DNA from: a virus
DNA: 64,000 nucleotides
Direction: 5' to 3' (one strand)
IMG/VR virus record: IMGVR_UViG_3300044712_000822
Coordinates: 1 to 64,000 of that record
Of the stretch, positions 7,025-13,547 are shown in pieces. The notes below the pieces were generated by a model. It did not search any database, was not told the origin of the DNA, and saw only the letters and a list, made by a program, of their open reading frames with translations. Position numbers and translations under genes: made by a program. Each line of letters opens with the position of its first letter. Within the stretch, counting starts at the first letter, position 1.

Positions 7025-7149
7025 TGGAACTCACCCTATCTCAGTTGGTTTTGATCGCGGGATGCGGGCTCATCCTGCTGGTCTGCGGGATTGTGGACGC
7101 GCGGGATTATGCGCGGCGGAAGCGGATTATCCGGAGGTGCATGGAATGA
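7024..7149 (+). CDS. one-pass membrane microprotein
   Basis: 41 residues: a short N-terminus, one hydrophobic helix (about residues 7-23, LVLIAGCGLILLVCGIV) and a very basic C-terminal tail (ARRKRIIRR). By the positive-inside rule the tail is cytoplasmic. It overlaps its neighbours on both sides (TAATG upstream, ATGA downstream). Too short for homology; holin-like or regulatory roles are possible. Confidence 0.5.
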   Translation: MELTLSQLVLIAGCGLILLVCGIVDARDYARRKRIIRRCME

Positions 7150-7355
7150 AACCCTGCGAGTGCGGCAGTGTTGAGTTTGAAATTGAGGCGGTATATGCGG
7201 CGAAGGACCGCATCCGTCTGGATCGGGGAAGCAATGATTTCGATATCACCGACACCCACTACGGCGATGGCGAGTGGGAAGACTGGGAAGCGGTCACGTG
7301 CTGCGAGTGCGGGAAAACGATGACGTATTCGGAATGGAGCAATCAGGATGAGTAA
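7146..7355 (+). CDS. small zinc-ribbon-like acidic protein
   Basis: 69 residues with CECG near the N-terminus and CCECGKTMTY near the C-terminus, two half-sites that can form one zinc ribbon enclosing an acidic loop (GDGEWEDWEAV). The start is in an ATGA overlap. No defined family. Confidence 0.6.
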   Translation: MKPCECGSVEFEIEAVYAAKDRIRLDRGSNDFDITDTHYGDGEWEDWEAVTCCECGKTMTYSEWSNQDE

Positions 7356-7527
7356 TCACTACGTTGTCACCTGGGAGATGGATATCGACGCGGGCACGCC
7401 TGAAGAGGCGGCCCGCCAGGCGTGGGAGGCGATGCGACGGCCTGAGAGCACTGCCAACGTGTTCGATGTGCTGGACACTGAGGGCGGGTGTACGAGGGTG
7501 GACCTGATGGAGGGGGGAGATAACTAA
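7348..7527 (+). CDS. small hypothetical protein
   Basis: 59 residues overlapping the previous stop by 8 nt. It reads as strand-helix-strand: NHYVVTWEMDIDA, then PEEAARQAWEAMRR, then ANVFDVLD. Small proteins of this shape (often V-x-W-x-I-D-x-x-A followed by E-A-A) are common in phages without assigned function. Confidence 0.6.
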   Translation: MSNHYVVTWEMDIDAGTPEEAARQAWEAMRRPESTANVFDVLDTEGGCTRVDLMEGGDN

Positions 7528-7528
7528 A

Positions 7529-8002
7529 ATGTGTTGCTGCGAGAAACCAAATATCAACGGAGAGATGGGCTACTCATGGGACGGGGAAAGCATAGGCGTG
7601 CGTCCAGCTTCCGCCCCGGAGGTAGCCGAACGGGATGTGATTTTGTTTGATGAGCCCGGCAGATGTGGGGGGATGGATAGCCACTGCCACCACTACAGGC
7701 TAGTGAAGAACGTGGGCACTTACCTACTGGTTCGGAACGGTGGGGGAGACCAGCGCTTGCGCGTTTCTCTTCCTCGCGGATTCTCCCTCGAATTTATGGA
7801 TTCCAATACTCGGTATTGGATACTGAACGCGATCTACCACGCCCATTCAGACGGGATTAGCGAGGCGCGCACTAATACCGCTGCCGAGTTCCGGAAGGCG
7901 TTTGCGGAGGGCAGGCTCAAGAAGCGCAAGCTACGGGGGAGCAACTCCGTAAAGGTTTGGATTGAGGATCGGCTGAGAACACCAGAGCAACCGGGGGAGT
8001 AA
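7529..8002 (+). CDS. hypothetical protein
   Basis: 157 residues beginning with a Cys cluster (CCCEK). The middle contains HCHHYRLVKN and alternating strands, and the C-terminal third is helical and basic (LKKRKLRGSN). A metal site is possible from the Cys and His clusters. No family recognised. The stop codon itself sits in the loop of a perfect GGGGGA/TCCCCC hairpin. Confidence 0.5.
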   Translation: MCCCEKPNINGEMGYSWDGESIGVRPASAPEVAERDVILFDEPGRCGGMDSHCHHYRLVKNVGTYLLVRNGGGDQRLRVSLPRGFSLEFMDSNTRYWILNAIYHAHSDGISEARTNTAAEFRKAFAEGRLKKRKLRGSNSVKVWIEDRLRTPEQPGE

Positions 8003-8045
8003 TCCCCCATGGCCCGCAGGGTTGACGCCTCCACGTGGCGCGGGC
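7993..8045 (+). other. two intergenic hairpins, first with a GNRA-type loop
   Basis: GGGGGA (7993-7998) and TCCCCC (8003-8008) pair around GTAA, a GNRA-type tetraloop in RNA that contains the stop codon of the upstream gene. A second stem pairs GCCCGC (8012-8017) with GCGGGC (8040-8045). No T-run follows. It precedes a good AAGGAG Shine-Dalgarno for the next gene. Confidence 0.5.
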
Positions 8046-8085
8046 TGGATTCGACAGAGAGCAACCGGGAAGGAACAAGGAGAAC

Positions 8086-8319
8086 ATGACACCACTGGAA
8101 GCATTGATTCACCGCTACGGAGCGGACCGGTCAATGGAATACACCGGCGACATCTGGGGGAATCTGGATATCACATTGACGCCTGCCGAAGTGCTGGCAC
8201 TGCACCAGGCGCAGGGGTGGGATGAGGACGGCTACGCTGTTCGCAACGGAGACCGGCGCGGGGACGCCACGCTGGTGCACGAGCCGAGCGGAATCACGAT
8301 TCTGAGGCTCGCGCAATGA
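8086..8319 (+). CDS. small hypothetical protein
   Basis: 77 residues from ATG 8086 with CAAGGAGAAC as Shine-Dalgarno. The N-terminus is helical (PLEALIHRYGADRSMEY), followed by a short helix with PAEVLALHQAQGW and a beta-rich end. Ends in an ATGA overlap. No family recognised. Confidence 0.55.
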   Translation: MTPLEALIHRYGADRSMEYTGDIWGNLDITLTPAEVLALHQAQGWDEDGYAVRNGDRRGDATLVHEPSGITILRLAQ

Positions 8320-8774
8320 CCCAATCCGCCCTATTCGAAATCCCAGTAGCCACTGAGCGGAACTTCTACCGCTGCGGGGACTGCCTGTCGGTAGTGGCCG
8401 TCGACGGTCGCCGGCAACGGCTGAGTTGCCAGTGCGGCGGCACGCTGGAGCACATGGGCCGGGTCGAGGGTGACCGGCTGACGAAAACGCAGTACCTCTG
8501 CCCGTGCGACGGCCGGTGCACGGGCGCCCTAGGGCCGAACTGCGACTGCCAGTGCGGCGGGGCGAACCACGGGAGCGGGCGGGTGGTGGAGGTCCAGGTG
8601 GACGCCGGGCGGGCCGTGGTGAAGCCGCAGAACTGGGGGCAGGCTCAGCGAATAGCCGAGGAGTACCGACGAGCCGTGAACACTGCCAGGGCGCGGGGCG
8701 TGTCGCTGTGGCGACTGAACGCGGCGGCGGCGCTGAAGACACACGGGAAACGGATGGAGATGCTGACGAAGTAG
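8316..8774 (+). CDS. multi-Cys zinc-binding protein
   Basis: 152 residues with three Cys clusters: CGDC and CQCGG in the first third, then CPCDGRCTGALGPNCDCQCGG in the middle, which resembles a cysteine-dense metal knot. The C-terminal 60 residues are helical and basic. The domain order (zinc ribbon, Cys knot, helix) is not one I can name. The start overlaps the previous gene by ATGA. Confidence 0.55.
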   Translation: MTQSALFEIPVATERNFYRCGDCLSVVAVDGRRQRLSCQCGGTLEHMGRVEGDRLTKTQYLCPCDGRCTGALGPNCDCQCGGANHGSGRVVEVQVDAGRAVVKPQNWGQAQRIAEEYRRAVNTARARGVSLWRLNAAAALKTHGKRMEMLTK

Positions 8775-8815
8775 GGCGCGTCCTGCGCCCCTGCCCTCGC
8801 GAGTCGGGGGCAGGG
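8774..8815 (+). other. two overlapping intergenic hairpins
   Basis: GGGCGC (8774-8779) pairs with GCGCCC (8785-8790). CCCTGCCC (8789-8796) pairs exactly with GGGCAGGG (8808-8815). The two stems share two bases, so they may be alternative folds. No T-run follows. It is the third hairpin pair found in a gap of this operon. Confidence 0.5.
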
Positions 8816-8840
8816 AGGGAGGACGAACCAAAAGAGAACC

Positions 8841-9074
8841 ATGAACAGAATGAGCGTGAGGGGAATACACACAGGGCGCGTTGTCCTGTCGTGGGACGAT
8901 CGACAGGTGGCAACCCTGGTCAAAGGGATTGACGCCAGTTCAAGGAGGCACCACTGGCACGTTATCTTGCGAAGCGGCCAGTACCCCGTGGGGCCGACTA
9001 GCCCATGCCTTCTCATTGCCTGCCGACAGGTGATCCGGCACTACTGGACGACATTCCAGGGCGGGGGGATTTAG
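8841..9074 (+). CDS. small hypothetical protein
   Basis: 77 residues, basic, with an N-terminal beta pattern (GRVVLSWDDRQVATLVKGI) and a His/Arg-rich middle. The start is ATG 8841 after a purine-rich AAAAGAGAACC. No family recognised. Confidence 0.45.
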   Translation: MNRMSVRGIHTGRVVLSWDDRQVATLVKGIDASSRRHHWHVILRSGQYPVGPTSPCLLIACRQVIRHYWTTFQGGGI

Positions 9075-9082
9075 GAGAGACG

Positions 9083-9394
9083 ATGAAGACACCACCAGCG
9101 CCTGCCTGTAAAGGCTCCCTGCGTGATCTGTGCAACGCGGGGCTTGATGGTTTCGCCATATCAGAACTAGCTGCATCTGAAGAGTTTTTTGTAATTAGGG
9201 GGAGTCGGCTGCCGATATTCATCGCCTCGGCTGACGGTGTGTTTATGGGTGATGACGTAGCCCCCGCCAATGCGTGGGAGCGGGTGTGGTGCCATGTGTG
9301 CTGGCAACTCAGCTATACGGATGCCGAAGTTGAGGAGTACAGGGGTTACTTCGAGTTGATTGAAGCGTGGATTGAGGGAGAAACCAGTGAATGA
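9083..9394 (+). CDS. hypothetical protein
   Basis: 103 residues from ATG 9083 with TTAGGAGAGA as Shine-Dalgarno. Acidic, with a beta-rich centre (EFFVIRGSRLPIFIASADGVF) and helical acidic end. Its 3' end overlaps the integrase start by 8 nt. No family recognised. Confidence 0.55.
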   Translation: MKTPPAPACKGSLRDLCNAGLDGFAISELAASEEFFVIRGSRLPIFIASADGVFMGDDVAPANAWERVWCHVCWQLSYTDAEVEEYRGYFELIEAWIEGETSE

Positions 9395-10220
9395 TCTTGC
9401 TCTCCATCGCCCTGATTTGGGCGCTATTGCGCGTCTGGCAGTCGACGCGCAACGAAACGAGAACACTGCACGGGCGTATGCCAGAGCCATCAACCGATAC
9501 GTCGAGTGGCACGTCCAGCAGCCGGAGCCGTTCAGCCGGCGAACTGTGATGGCGTGGATGAAAGAGACGGGCGCCGGCAACCAGGAGTTGTCGGCGCTTC
9601 GCACGTTGGCGCGGGAAGCCTACCAGAACGGGCTGATCGACGACGCCACCACGTACGGCATCACGATGATTCCGGGGGTGCGGCACGAGGGCCGGCGGTC
9701 GGGGAACTGGCTGGACCGCGCCAACCTGGCGAAACTGCTGGAGGTCGCCGCGGATCGGCCGCGGGATCTCGCAATGATTCACCTGCTGACGTACGGGGCG
9801 TTGAGGAGAGAAGAGGTGGTGGGCTTGGACTGTGAGCAGCTGGTCCAGCGGTCGGGCCGGTGGGTGCTGCTGGACGTCAAGCGGAAACGGAATCGAATCC
9901 AGACGATCCCACTACTGGAGAGCACTGCCTGGGTGGTGGGGTCCTGGATCAAAGGAAAGACCGGGAAGATGTTCCCAATCACCAGCCGAAGACTGTACGA
10001 CATCGTGCGGGAACTGGCCGGACTGGCAGGGATTGAGGATTTGGGATGCCATGATCTGAGACGGACGGGTGCAGCGCTGATGCGATCTGCGGGCGCGCCG
10101 CTGGAGAAGATCCAGAAACACCTGGGACACGCCAGCATCATGACGACCACGATTTATTTGCAGGATGTGGACGACCTCAGCGATTCCGCTATTGACTATT
10201 TACCAAAAAATAGTGGATAA
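9387..10220 (+). CDS. int: tyrosine recombinase / phage integrase
   Basis: 277 residues from GTG 9387 (a TTG at 9360 is possible). An N-terminal SAM-like core-binding domain (NTARAYARAINRYVEWH) is followed by a catalytic domain with all expected residues: Arg in LLTYGALRREEV, Lys in VKRKRN, HDLRR, HLGH and the nucleophile Tyr in TTTIYLQ near residue 260. It would integrate and excise the genome or resolve multimers. The -35/-10 of the next gene lies inside its last 30 bases. Confidence 0.92.
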   Translation: MNDLALHRPDLGAIARLAVDAQRNENTARAYARAINRYVEWHVQQPEPFSRRTVMAWMKETGAGNQELSALRTLAREAYQNGLIDDATTYGITMIPGVRHEGRRSGNWLDRANLAKLLEVAADRPRDLAMIHLLTYGALRREEVVGLDCEQLVQRSGRWVLLDVKRKRNRIQTIPLLESTAWVVGSWIKGKTGKMFPITSRRLYDIVRELAGLAGIEDLGCHDLRRTGAALMRSAGAPLEKIQKHLGHASIMTTTIYLQDVDDLSDSAIDYLPKNSG

Positions 10221-10221
10221 T
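10192..10221 (+). promoter_or_regulatory. sigma70-type promoter giving a leaderless mRNA
   Basis: TTGACT at 10192-10197, 18-bp spacer, GATAAT at 10216-10221, then six bases to GTG 10228. Both hexamers match consensus at five of six positions. It lies within the integrase stop region and no Shine-Dalgarno precedes the GTG. Confidence 0.65.
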
Positions 10222-10227
10222 ACACCA

Positions 10228-10362
10228 GTGAAGAAGATTCAGACGTTCGTGACCGATAAAGGGTTCGCCAAGCTGAAGGCGCTGGCGAAGCGGCATGGGG
10301 TTTCCATGGGGCGGATTATCGACAGGTTGCTGGAGAAGCTGGAGGTTCCGGAGCCGAAATGA
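10228..10362 (+). CDS. ribbon-helix-helix DNA-binding protein
   Basis: 44 residues from GTG: a short strand (KKIQTFVTDKGF) and two helices (AKLKALAKRHGV, SMGRIIDRLLEKL), the layout of Arc/CopG repressors, which act as dimers. Adjacent to the integrase and read from what looks like a leaderless promoter, it may control integration or its own operon. It overlaps the next ATG. Confidence 0.7.
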   Translation: MKKIQTFVTDKGFAKLKALAKRHGVSMGRIIDRLLEKLEVPEPK

Positions 10363-10442
10363 GAGCCATTATTGATTCGATTCTCATCATCGCGGCAGCC
10401 TGGCTGATCGTGTATTTGTTCACGCCGACGAGGGGGGACTGA
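10359..10442 (+). CDS. 27-residue one-pass membrane microprotein
   Basis: Reads MRAIIDSILIIAAAWLIVYL plus a short basic-acidic tail: one hydrophobic helix of about 17 residues. ATGA overlap with the ribbon-helix-helix gene upstream and TGATG overlap with the next microprotein. Existence rests on the double overlap and hydrophobic composition. Confidence 0.45.
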   Translation: MRAIIDSILIIAAAWLIVYLFTPTRGD

Positions 10443-10573
10443 TGCGGGTTTATCAGGACAACGAAGGACCAGTCTACATCGAGGACCGAATGAGAACACT
10501 GCGTGTAATTCGTATTGTTCTGGCTGCTGAACTGATCGCGCTGGTTGCGCTGATCGCGTGGTGTTTCCGATGA
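10442..10573 (+). CDS. 43-residue one-pass membrane microprotein
   Basis: About 18 soluble, charged residues followed by a membrane helix (RIVLAAELIALVALIAWCF). Coupled to both neighbours by TGATG/ATGA overlaps. Second of three tandem membrane microproteins; function unknown. Confidence 0.5.
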   Translation: MRVYQDNEGPVYIEDRMRTLRVIRIVLAAELIALVALIAWCFR

Positions 10574-10713
10574 TCGCCTGGGGCGAAGGTCGCCGGCCGC
10601 GTCCGCAGTCGATGGAGGAGCGGCTCCGGCGCACGCTCCTGTGGATGACGGCGATTGCCGTGCTGCTGGCTGCGGCGGTAGCGGGTTTGTTGGTTTCCTT
10701 GATCCGAGGATGA
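10570..10713 (+). CDS. 47-residue one-pass membrane microprotein
   Basis: A basic N-terminal half (RRPRPQSMEERLRRT) followed by a membrane helix (MTAIAVLLAAAVAGLLVSLI), so the N-terminus should be cytoplasmic. Third of three coupled membrane microproteins, followed 11 nt later by a terminator. Function unknown; subversion of a host membrane process or lysis timing are possible. Confidence 0.5.
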   Translation: MIAWGEGRRPRPQSMEERLRRTLLWMTAIAVLLAAAVAGLLVSLIRG

Positions 10714-10723
10714 ATGCAGGATT

Positions 10724-10754
10724 GGGGGCTGGATGAGGACGGCTCCCGTTTTTT
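10724..10754 (+). terminator. probable rho-independent terminator
   Basis: GGGGGC (10724-10729) pairs with GCTCCC (10742-10747) including one G-U pair; a G and six T follow. The stem bases match those of the 1562 terminator. It separates the membrane microproteins from the Tad2-like gene. Confidence 0.55.
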
Positions 10755-10771
10755 CATTTGAAGGGAGAATT

Positions 10772-10975
10772 ATGCAAGGTTTTGACTGGGCACTGCAACA
10801 GATGCAGGCTCACGCGATTGTCCGCCGCCAGGCCTGGGCCGAGAAGGGCATGGTGGTTTTGCTGGTCTCATTTGGCGGCGAGTTGCGCCTGTGCAAGAAG
10901 CTGAAGACCGGGAGCATCGGTATCTGGGCAGCCACGCAGGATGACCTGCTGGCGCAGGACTGGGAGGCAGTGTGA
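10772..10975 (+). CDS. DUF2829 / Tad2-like protein, candidate anti-Thoeris sponge
   Basis: 67 residues from ATG 10772 with AAGGGAG as Shine-Dalgarno. The order of motifs is that of DUF2829: an N-terminal F-x-x-AL helix (GFDWALQQMQ), VRRQAWAEKGMVV, a beta strand, then WAATQDDLLAQDWEAV. Members of this family include Tad2, which binds cyclic-ADP-ribose-type signals and blocks Thoeris; some also bind CBASS signals. Family match is from remembered motifs. Other DUF2829 proteins have no known role, so activity is inferred. The following gene starts in a GTGA overlap. Confidence 0.72.
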   Translation: MQGFDWALQQMQAHAIVRRQAWAEKGMVVLLVSFGGELRLCKKLKTGSIGIWAATQDDLLAQDWEAV

Positions 10976-11214
10976 GGATTGACCTCTCTCCCGAGCGCAG
11001 CACCGCGCTGAAGTTCTTCGCCCACGAGGGCGGCATCACCACGCTGGGGTTCTCGAATGCGGAGTACGATTACGAGGACCCCGAGGGGGTGCACTTCGAG
11101 AACCTAAAGGCAGCCGAGAGGCCGACGAGTTATTTCAAGACCGGCGCGATGGGCCCGCATGTGGGGAAGCGGCCGGTGGAGAAAAAAGGAGAGAAGGATG
11201 CGAAAGAAGAGTAA
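10972..11214 (+). CDS. hypothetical protein coupled to the Tad2-like gene
   Basis: 80 residues from GTG 10972, overlapping the Tad2-like stop by four bases. A beta-rich N-terminal half (LKFFAHEGGITTLGFSNAEYDY) is followed by a highly charged Lys/Glu tail (KRPVEKKGEKDAKEE). No family recognised; translational coupling suggests a related role. Confidence 0.5.
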   Translation: MRIDLSPERSTALKFFAHEGGITTLGFSNAEYDYEDPEGVHFENLKAAERPTSYFKTGAMGPHVGKRPVEKKGEKDAKEE

Positions 11215-11491
11215 CTACAAGATCGTCCGCACCTACAGCGCGGGCGTATTCGCGGGGGAGGTTCTCTCGCGCAACGGGAAAGAGGTGGAGATGGCCAACG
11301 CCCGCCGCCTCTGGTATTGGAGTGGGGCTGCGAGCCTCAGCGAGTTGGCAATGAGCGGCACGAAAGACCCGAAGAACTGCAAATTCCCCACTGCGGTTGG
11401 CCGGGTGGTACTGACGGAAGCGATCGAGATTTTGGATGTTACGGCTGAAGCGCAAGCATCCATCGAGGCTGTCCCGGTATGGCGCGCGTAG
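11198..11491 (+). CDS. DUF6948-like phage protein
   Basis: 97 residues from ATG 11198 with AAAGGAGAG as Shine-Dalgarno. The sequence follows a conserved small phage family: YKIVRTYSAGVFAGEVLSRN, NARRLWYWSGAASLSELA, GTKDPKNCKFPTAV, and VVLTEAIEIL, ending in VPVWRA. Function is unknown. In related loci a Gly-rich repeat frame often follows, as here, with the stop overlapped by the repeat gene. Confidence 0.7.
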   Translation: MRKKSNYKIVRTYSAGVFAGEVLSRNGKEVEMANARRLWYWSGAASLSELAMSGTKDPKNCKFPTAVGRVVLTEAIEILDVTAEAQASIEAVPVWRA

Positions 11492-11904
11492 GCTCCGGCT
11501 ACGGCTCCGGCGACGGCTCCGGCTACGGCTCCGGCTCCGGCTACGGCTACGGCTCCGGCTCCGGCTACGGCGACGGCTCCGGCTACGGCTACGGCGACGG
11601 CTACGGCGACGGCTCCGGCTACGGCTACGGCGACGGCTCCGGCTACGGCTACGGCTACGGCTCCGGCGACGGCTCCGGCTCCGGCTCCGGCTACGGCGAC
11701 GGCTACGGCTCCGGCGACGGCTCCGGCTACGGCTACGGCTACGGCTCCGGCTACGGCTCCGGCGACGGCTACGGCGACGGCTCCGGCTACGGCTCCGGCT
11801 ACGGCTACGGCGACGGCTCCGGCGACGGCTCCGGCGACGGCTCCGGCTACGGCGACGGCTCCGGCGACGGCTCCGGCTCCGGCTACGGCTACGGCTCCGG
11901 CTAA
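11479..11904 (+). CDS. Gly-[Tyr/Ser/Asp] dipeptide-repeat protein
   Basis: 141 residues. After MARV every second residue is Gly, and the others are only Tyr, Ser or Asp, for about 68 dipeptides. The ATG overlaps the end of the DUF6948 gene by 13 nt, so translation is coupled. Such a sequence is predicted disordered and may phase-separate, bind calcium through Asp, or act as an adhesive or linker; none of this is shown. It has no signal peptide. Confidence 0.6.
   Translation: MARVGSGYGSGDGSGYGSGSGYGYGSGSGYGDGSGYGYGDGYGDGSGYGYGDGSGYGYGYGSGDGSGSGSGYGDGYGSGDGSGYGYGYGSGYGSGDGYGDGSGYGSGYGYGDGSGDGSGDGSGYGDGSGDGSGSGYGYGSG
11494..11903. repeat. hexanucleotide tandem array GGC-(TAC/TCC/GAC)
   Basis: About 68 uninterrupted 6-bp units, each GGC followed by TAC, TCC or GAC. 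Variation is confined to the first two bases of the second codon and always gives Tyr, Ser or Asp. Every codon ends in C. The array is fully in frame and would be prone to slippage in whole units. The antisense Ser-Arg and Ala-Val open frames are by-products. Confidence 0.9.
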
Positions 11905-12014
11905 TCCAAGCCAAACAATTTCGCTGGGCGCCAACGAGGCAACAACTTAGGCGTTCCGTGCGGAGGAGCCGGTGCACCTGAGAACTGGCCGGCTCCAGAA
12001 ACGAAGGGGAGACT

Positions 12015-12200
12015 ATGCCAGCAGGACGGCCCCCGGTCTATCCGGGGATAGCAAAAAAGATGAAGAAGGGCGAGCAGGTGATCGTGCCCTCAAAGGCAAT
12101 CGACTTGTCATCGCACACGTTATGCAAGGAGCTGCGGAAGCTGGGGCGAACACCCCAATTCAAGCGGCTGCGCGGGAAGGCGGCTATCTGGTGGGTGTAG
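12015..12200 (+). CDS. small basic protein with GRPP motif
   Basis: 61 residues from ATG 12015 with AAGGGGAGA upstream. Begins MPAGRPPVYPGIAKKMKKGE; GRPP resembles an AT-hook. The remainder is basic and helical, ending in AAIWWV. It overlaps the start of the nuclease gene. DNA binding is plausible, not shown. Confidence 0.5.
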   Translation: MPAGRPPVYPGIAKKMKKGEQVIVPSKAIDLSSHTLCKELRKLGRTPQFKRLRGKAAIWWV

Positions 12201-12754
12201 CCCTAACGCGCGACGAGAGCCACGTCTACCGGCTGGGCGCCGAGGTCCTGCCGAGCATCACGCAGGTGCTGCAGGACGTCGGCATTGTCGACTACGGATT
12301 CCTGGCTCCGGAGGAGCGCGATGCCGCGATGGCGAAGGGGCGTCTGATTCACCTCCAGACGGAGTTGGATGATCGCGGAGCCCTGGATGAATCCCTGGCT
12401 GACATGGGATACGTGGATGGGTGGCGGGCGTTCAGACGCGATTACGAGTTCACGCCGGCGCACAGGGAGAAGATGGTTTACCATCCGGTGTTCTTCTATG
12501 CTGGGACACCAGACGCAGTGAACGCCGACACGGTGGTGGAAATCAAAACCGGAGTGCCTCAGTCGTGGGTGAAGTACCAGCTTGCAGCCCAAGCCATGCT
12601 TTGCAACGTGCGGCGGCGGGTGTGTGTCGAGTTGCCAGGGAACGGGAGGTACCGCGCGTACGATTTCAAGGCCGCTGATTTACGTCGAGACTTTGACGTT
12701 TTTCTGTCGGCACTGACAGTGTATCGAGTGAGGAGAGAGGACAAGAATCTATGA
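12191..12754 (+). CDS. PD-(D/E)XK family nuclease
   Basis: 187 residues from GTG 12191 (an alternative GTG lies 6 nt downstream). Features: PSITQVLQDVGI near the N-terminus, GRLIHLQTELDD (a conserved His of RecB/Cas4-like nucleases), GTPDAVNADTVVEIKTG giving the D...E-x-K site, and YQLAAQAM, the Q-containing motif IV. It heads a recombination cluster and probably trims DNA ends for single-strand annealing. ATGA overlap with the next gene. Confidence 0.8.
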   Translation: MGVALTRDESHVYRLGAEVLPSITQVLQDVGIVDYGFLAPEERDAAMAKGRLIHLQTELDDRGALDESLADMGYVDGWRAFRRDYEFTPAHREKMVYHPVFFYAGTPDAVNADTVVEIKTGVPQSWVKYQLAAQAMLCNVRRRVCVELPGNGRYRAYDFKAADLRRDFDVFLSALTVYRVRREDKNL

Positions 12755-13545
12755 GTCAGGAACTTCAGATGAGGGCGCTTACCCTCGTCGAACAGGCGAA
12801 GGCCCTGGTGGTGAACGACCAACAGAGTTACGCCGCGGCTGTTGAGTTGGCCGAAGGGTGCGGCAAGCTGATCGACACTGCGGAGCAGGCCCTGCGCCCG
12901 TCGGTGAAGAAGGCGTACGACGCGTACAAGTCGATGCTGGGCGTTCTCCAGGGGGTGATTGACCCCGCCGGCGAGGCGAAGAAGCTGGCCGGCGGGAAAG
13001 CCGCCACGTGGAAACGGGAGGAGGAGCGCAAGTCCGCAGAGGAACGCCTCCGCAGGGAGGAAGCAGCACGGCAGGAGCACCTGCTACGTCTGCGCGAAGC
13101 GGAGGAGGAGCGGCGCCGGATGCAGGCCCTGGCCGACGCTGAGGCAGCCGAGGCGGCGAAAGCAGCCGCGGCGAAGCTGGCGGCTGAGATCTCCTACGCA
13201 ACGCAGCAGGGCGCCACGCAGGACGAACTGCTGGCCATCGTGGAGACCCCCCTGGATGTCCCGCCGCCGGTCCAGGTTTATGTCCCGCCGCCCCGGTTCG
13301 TTCCGCCCCCGCCGCCGCCGAAGCCGGTCAGTGTCGGAGGCGAATCGGGCCGGGTCACCTGGAAGGCCGAAGTGGTGGACGAGTTCGCCCTCATCAAGGC
13401 CGTTGCCGCCGGGACGGTGGACCGGTCGGTATTGTCGGTGAACCTGTCGGCACTGAATAAATTGGTGTCGATCACCAAAGAGCGCACGAATATCCCCGGC
13501 GTGCGCGCGTTCGAAGACATTTCATTCGTGAGAGGAAGGAAGTAA
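12751..13545 (+). CDS. coiled-coil protein of the recombination module
   Basis: 264 residues. Residues 5-85 are helical; 85-150 form a strongly charged coiled coil (KREEERKSAEERLRREEAAR); 165-195 are Pro-rich with polyproline; the C-terminal domain (VTWKAEVVDEFALIKAVAAG, SALNKLVSITKE, IPGVRAFED) recurs in phage proteins next to RecT-like genes. No enzyme motif seen. Possibly a partner or scaffold for the annealing protein. Confidence 0.65.
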   Translation: MSQELQMRALTLVEQAKALVVNDQQSYAAAVELAEGCGKLIDTAEQALRPSVKKAYDAYKSMLGVLQGVIDPAGEAKKLAGGKAATWKREEERKSAEERLRREEAARQEHLLRLREAEEERRRMQALADAEAAEAAKAAAAKLAAEISYATQQGATQDELLAIVETPLDVPPPVQVYVPPPRFVPPPPPPKPVSVGGESGRVTWKAEVVDEFALIKAVAAGTVDRSVLSVNLSALNKLVSITKERTNIPGVRAFEDISFVRGRK

Positions 13546-13547
13546 AC

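Noticed and set aside
8131-8913. 260-residue minus-strand frame
   Set aside because: Arg/Ser/Pro-rich shadow across two coupled plus-strand genes with coherent Cys motifs.
11135-11977. Long minus-strand frames of Ser-Arg and Ala-Val repeats
   Set aside because: They are the antisense readings of the GGC-(TAC/TCC/GAC) array; the coupled plus-strand Gly-repeat frame is the likely product.
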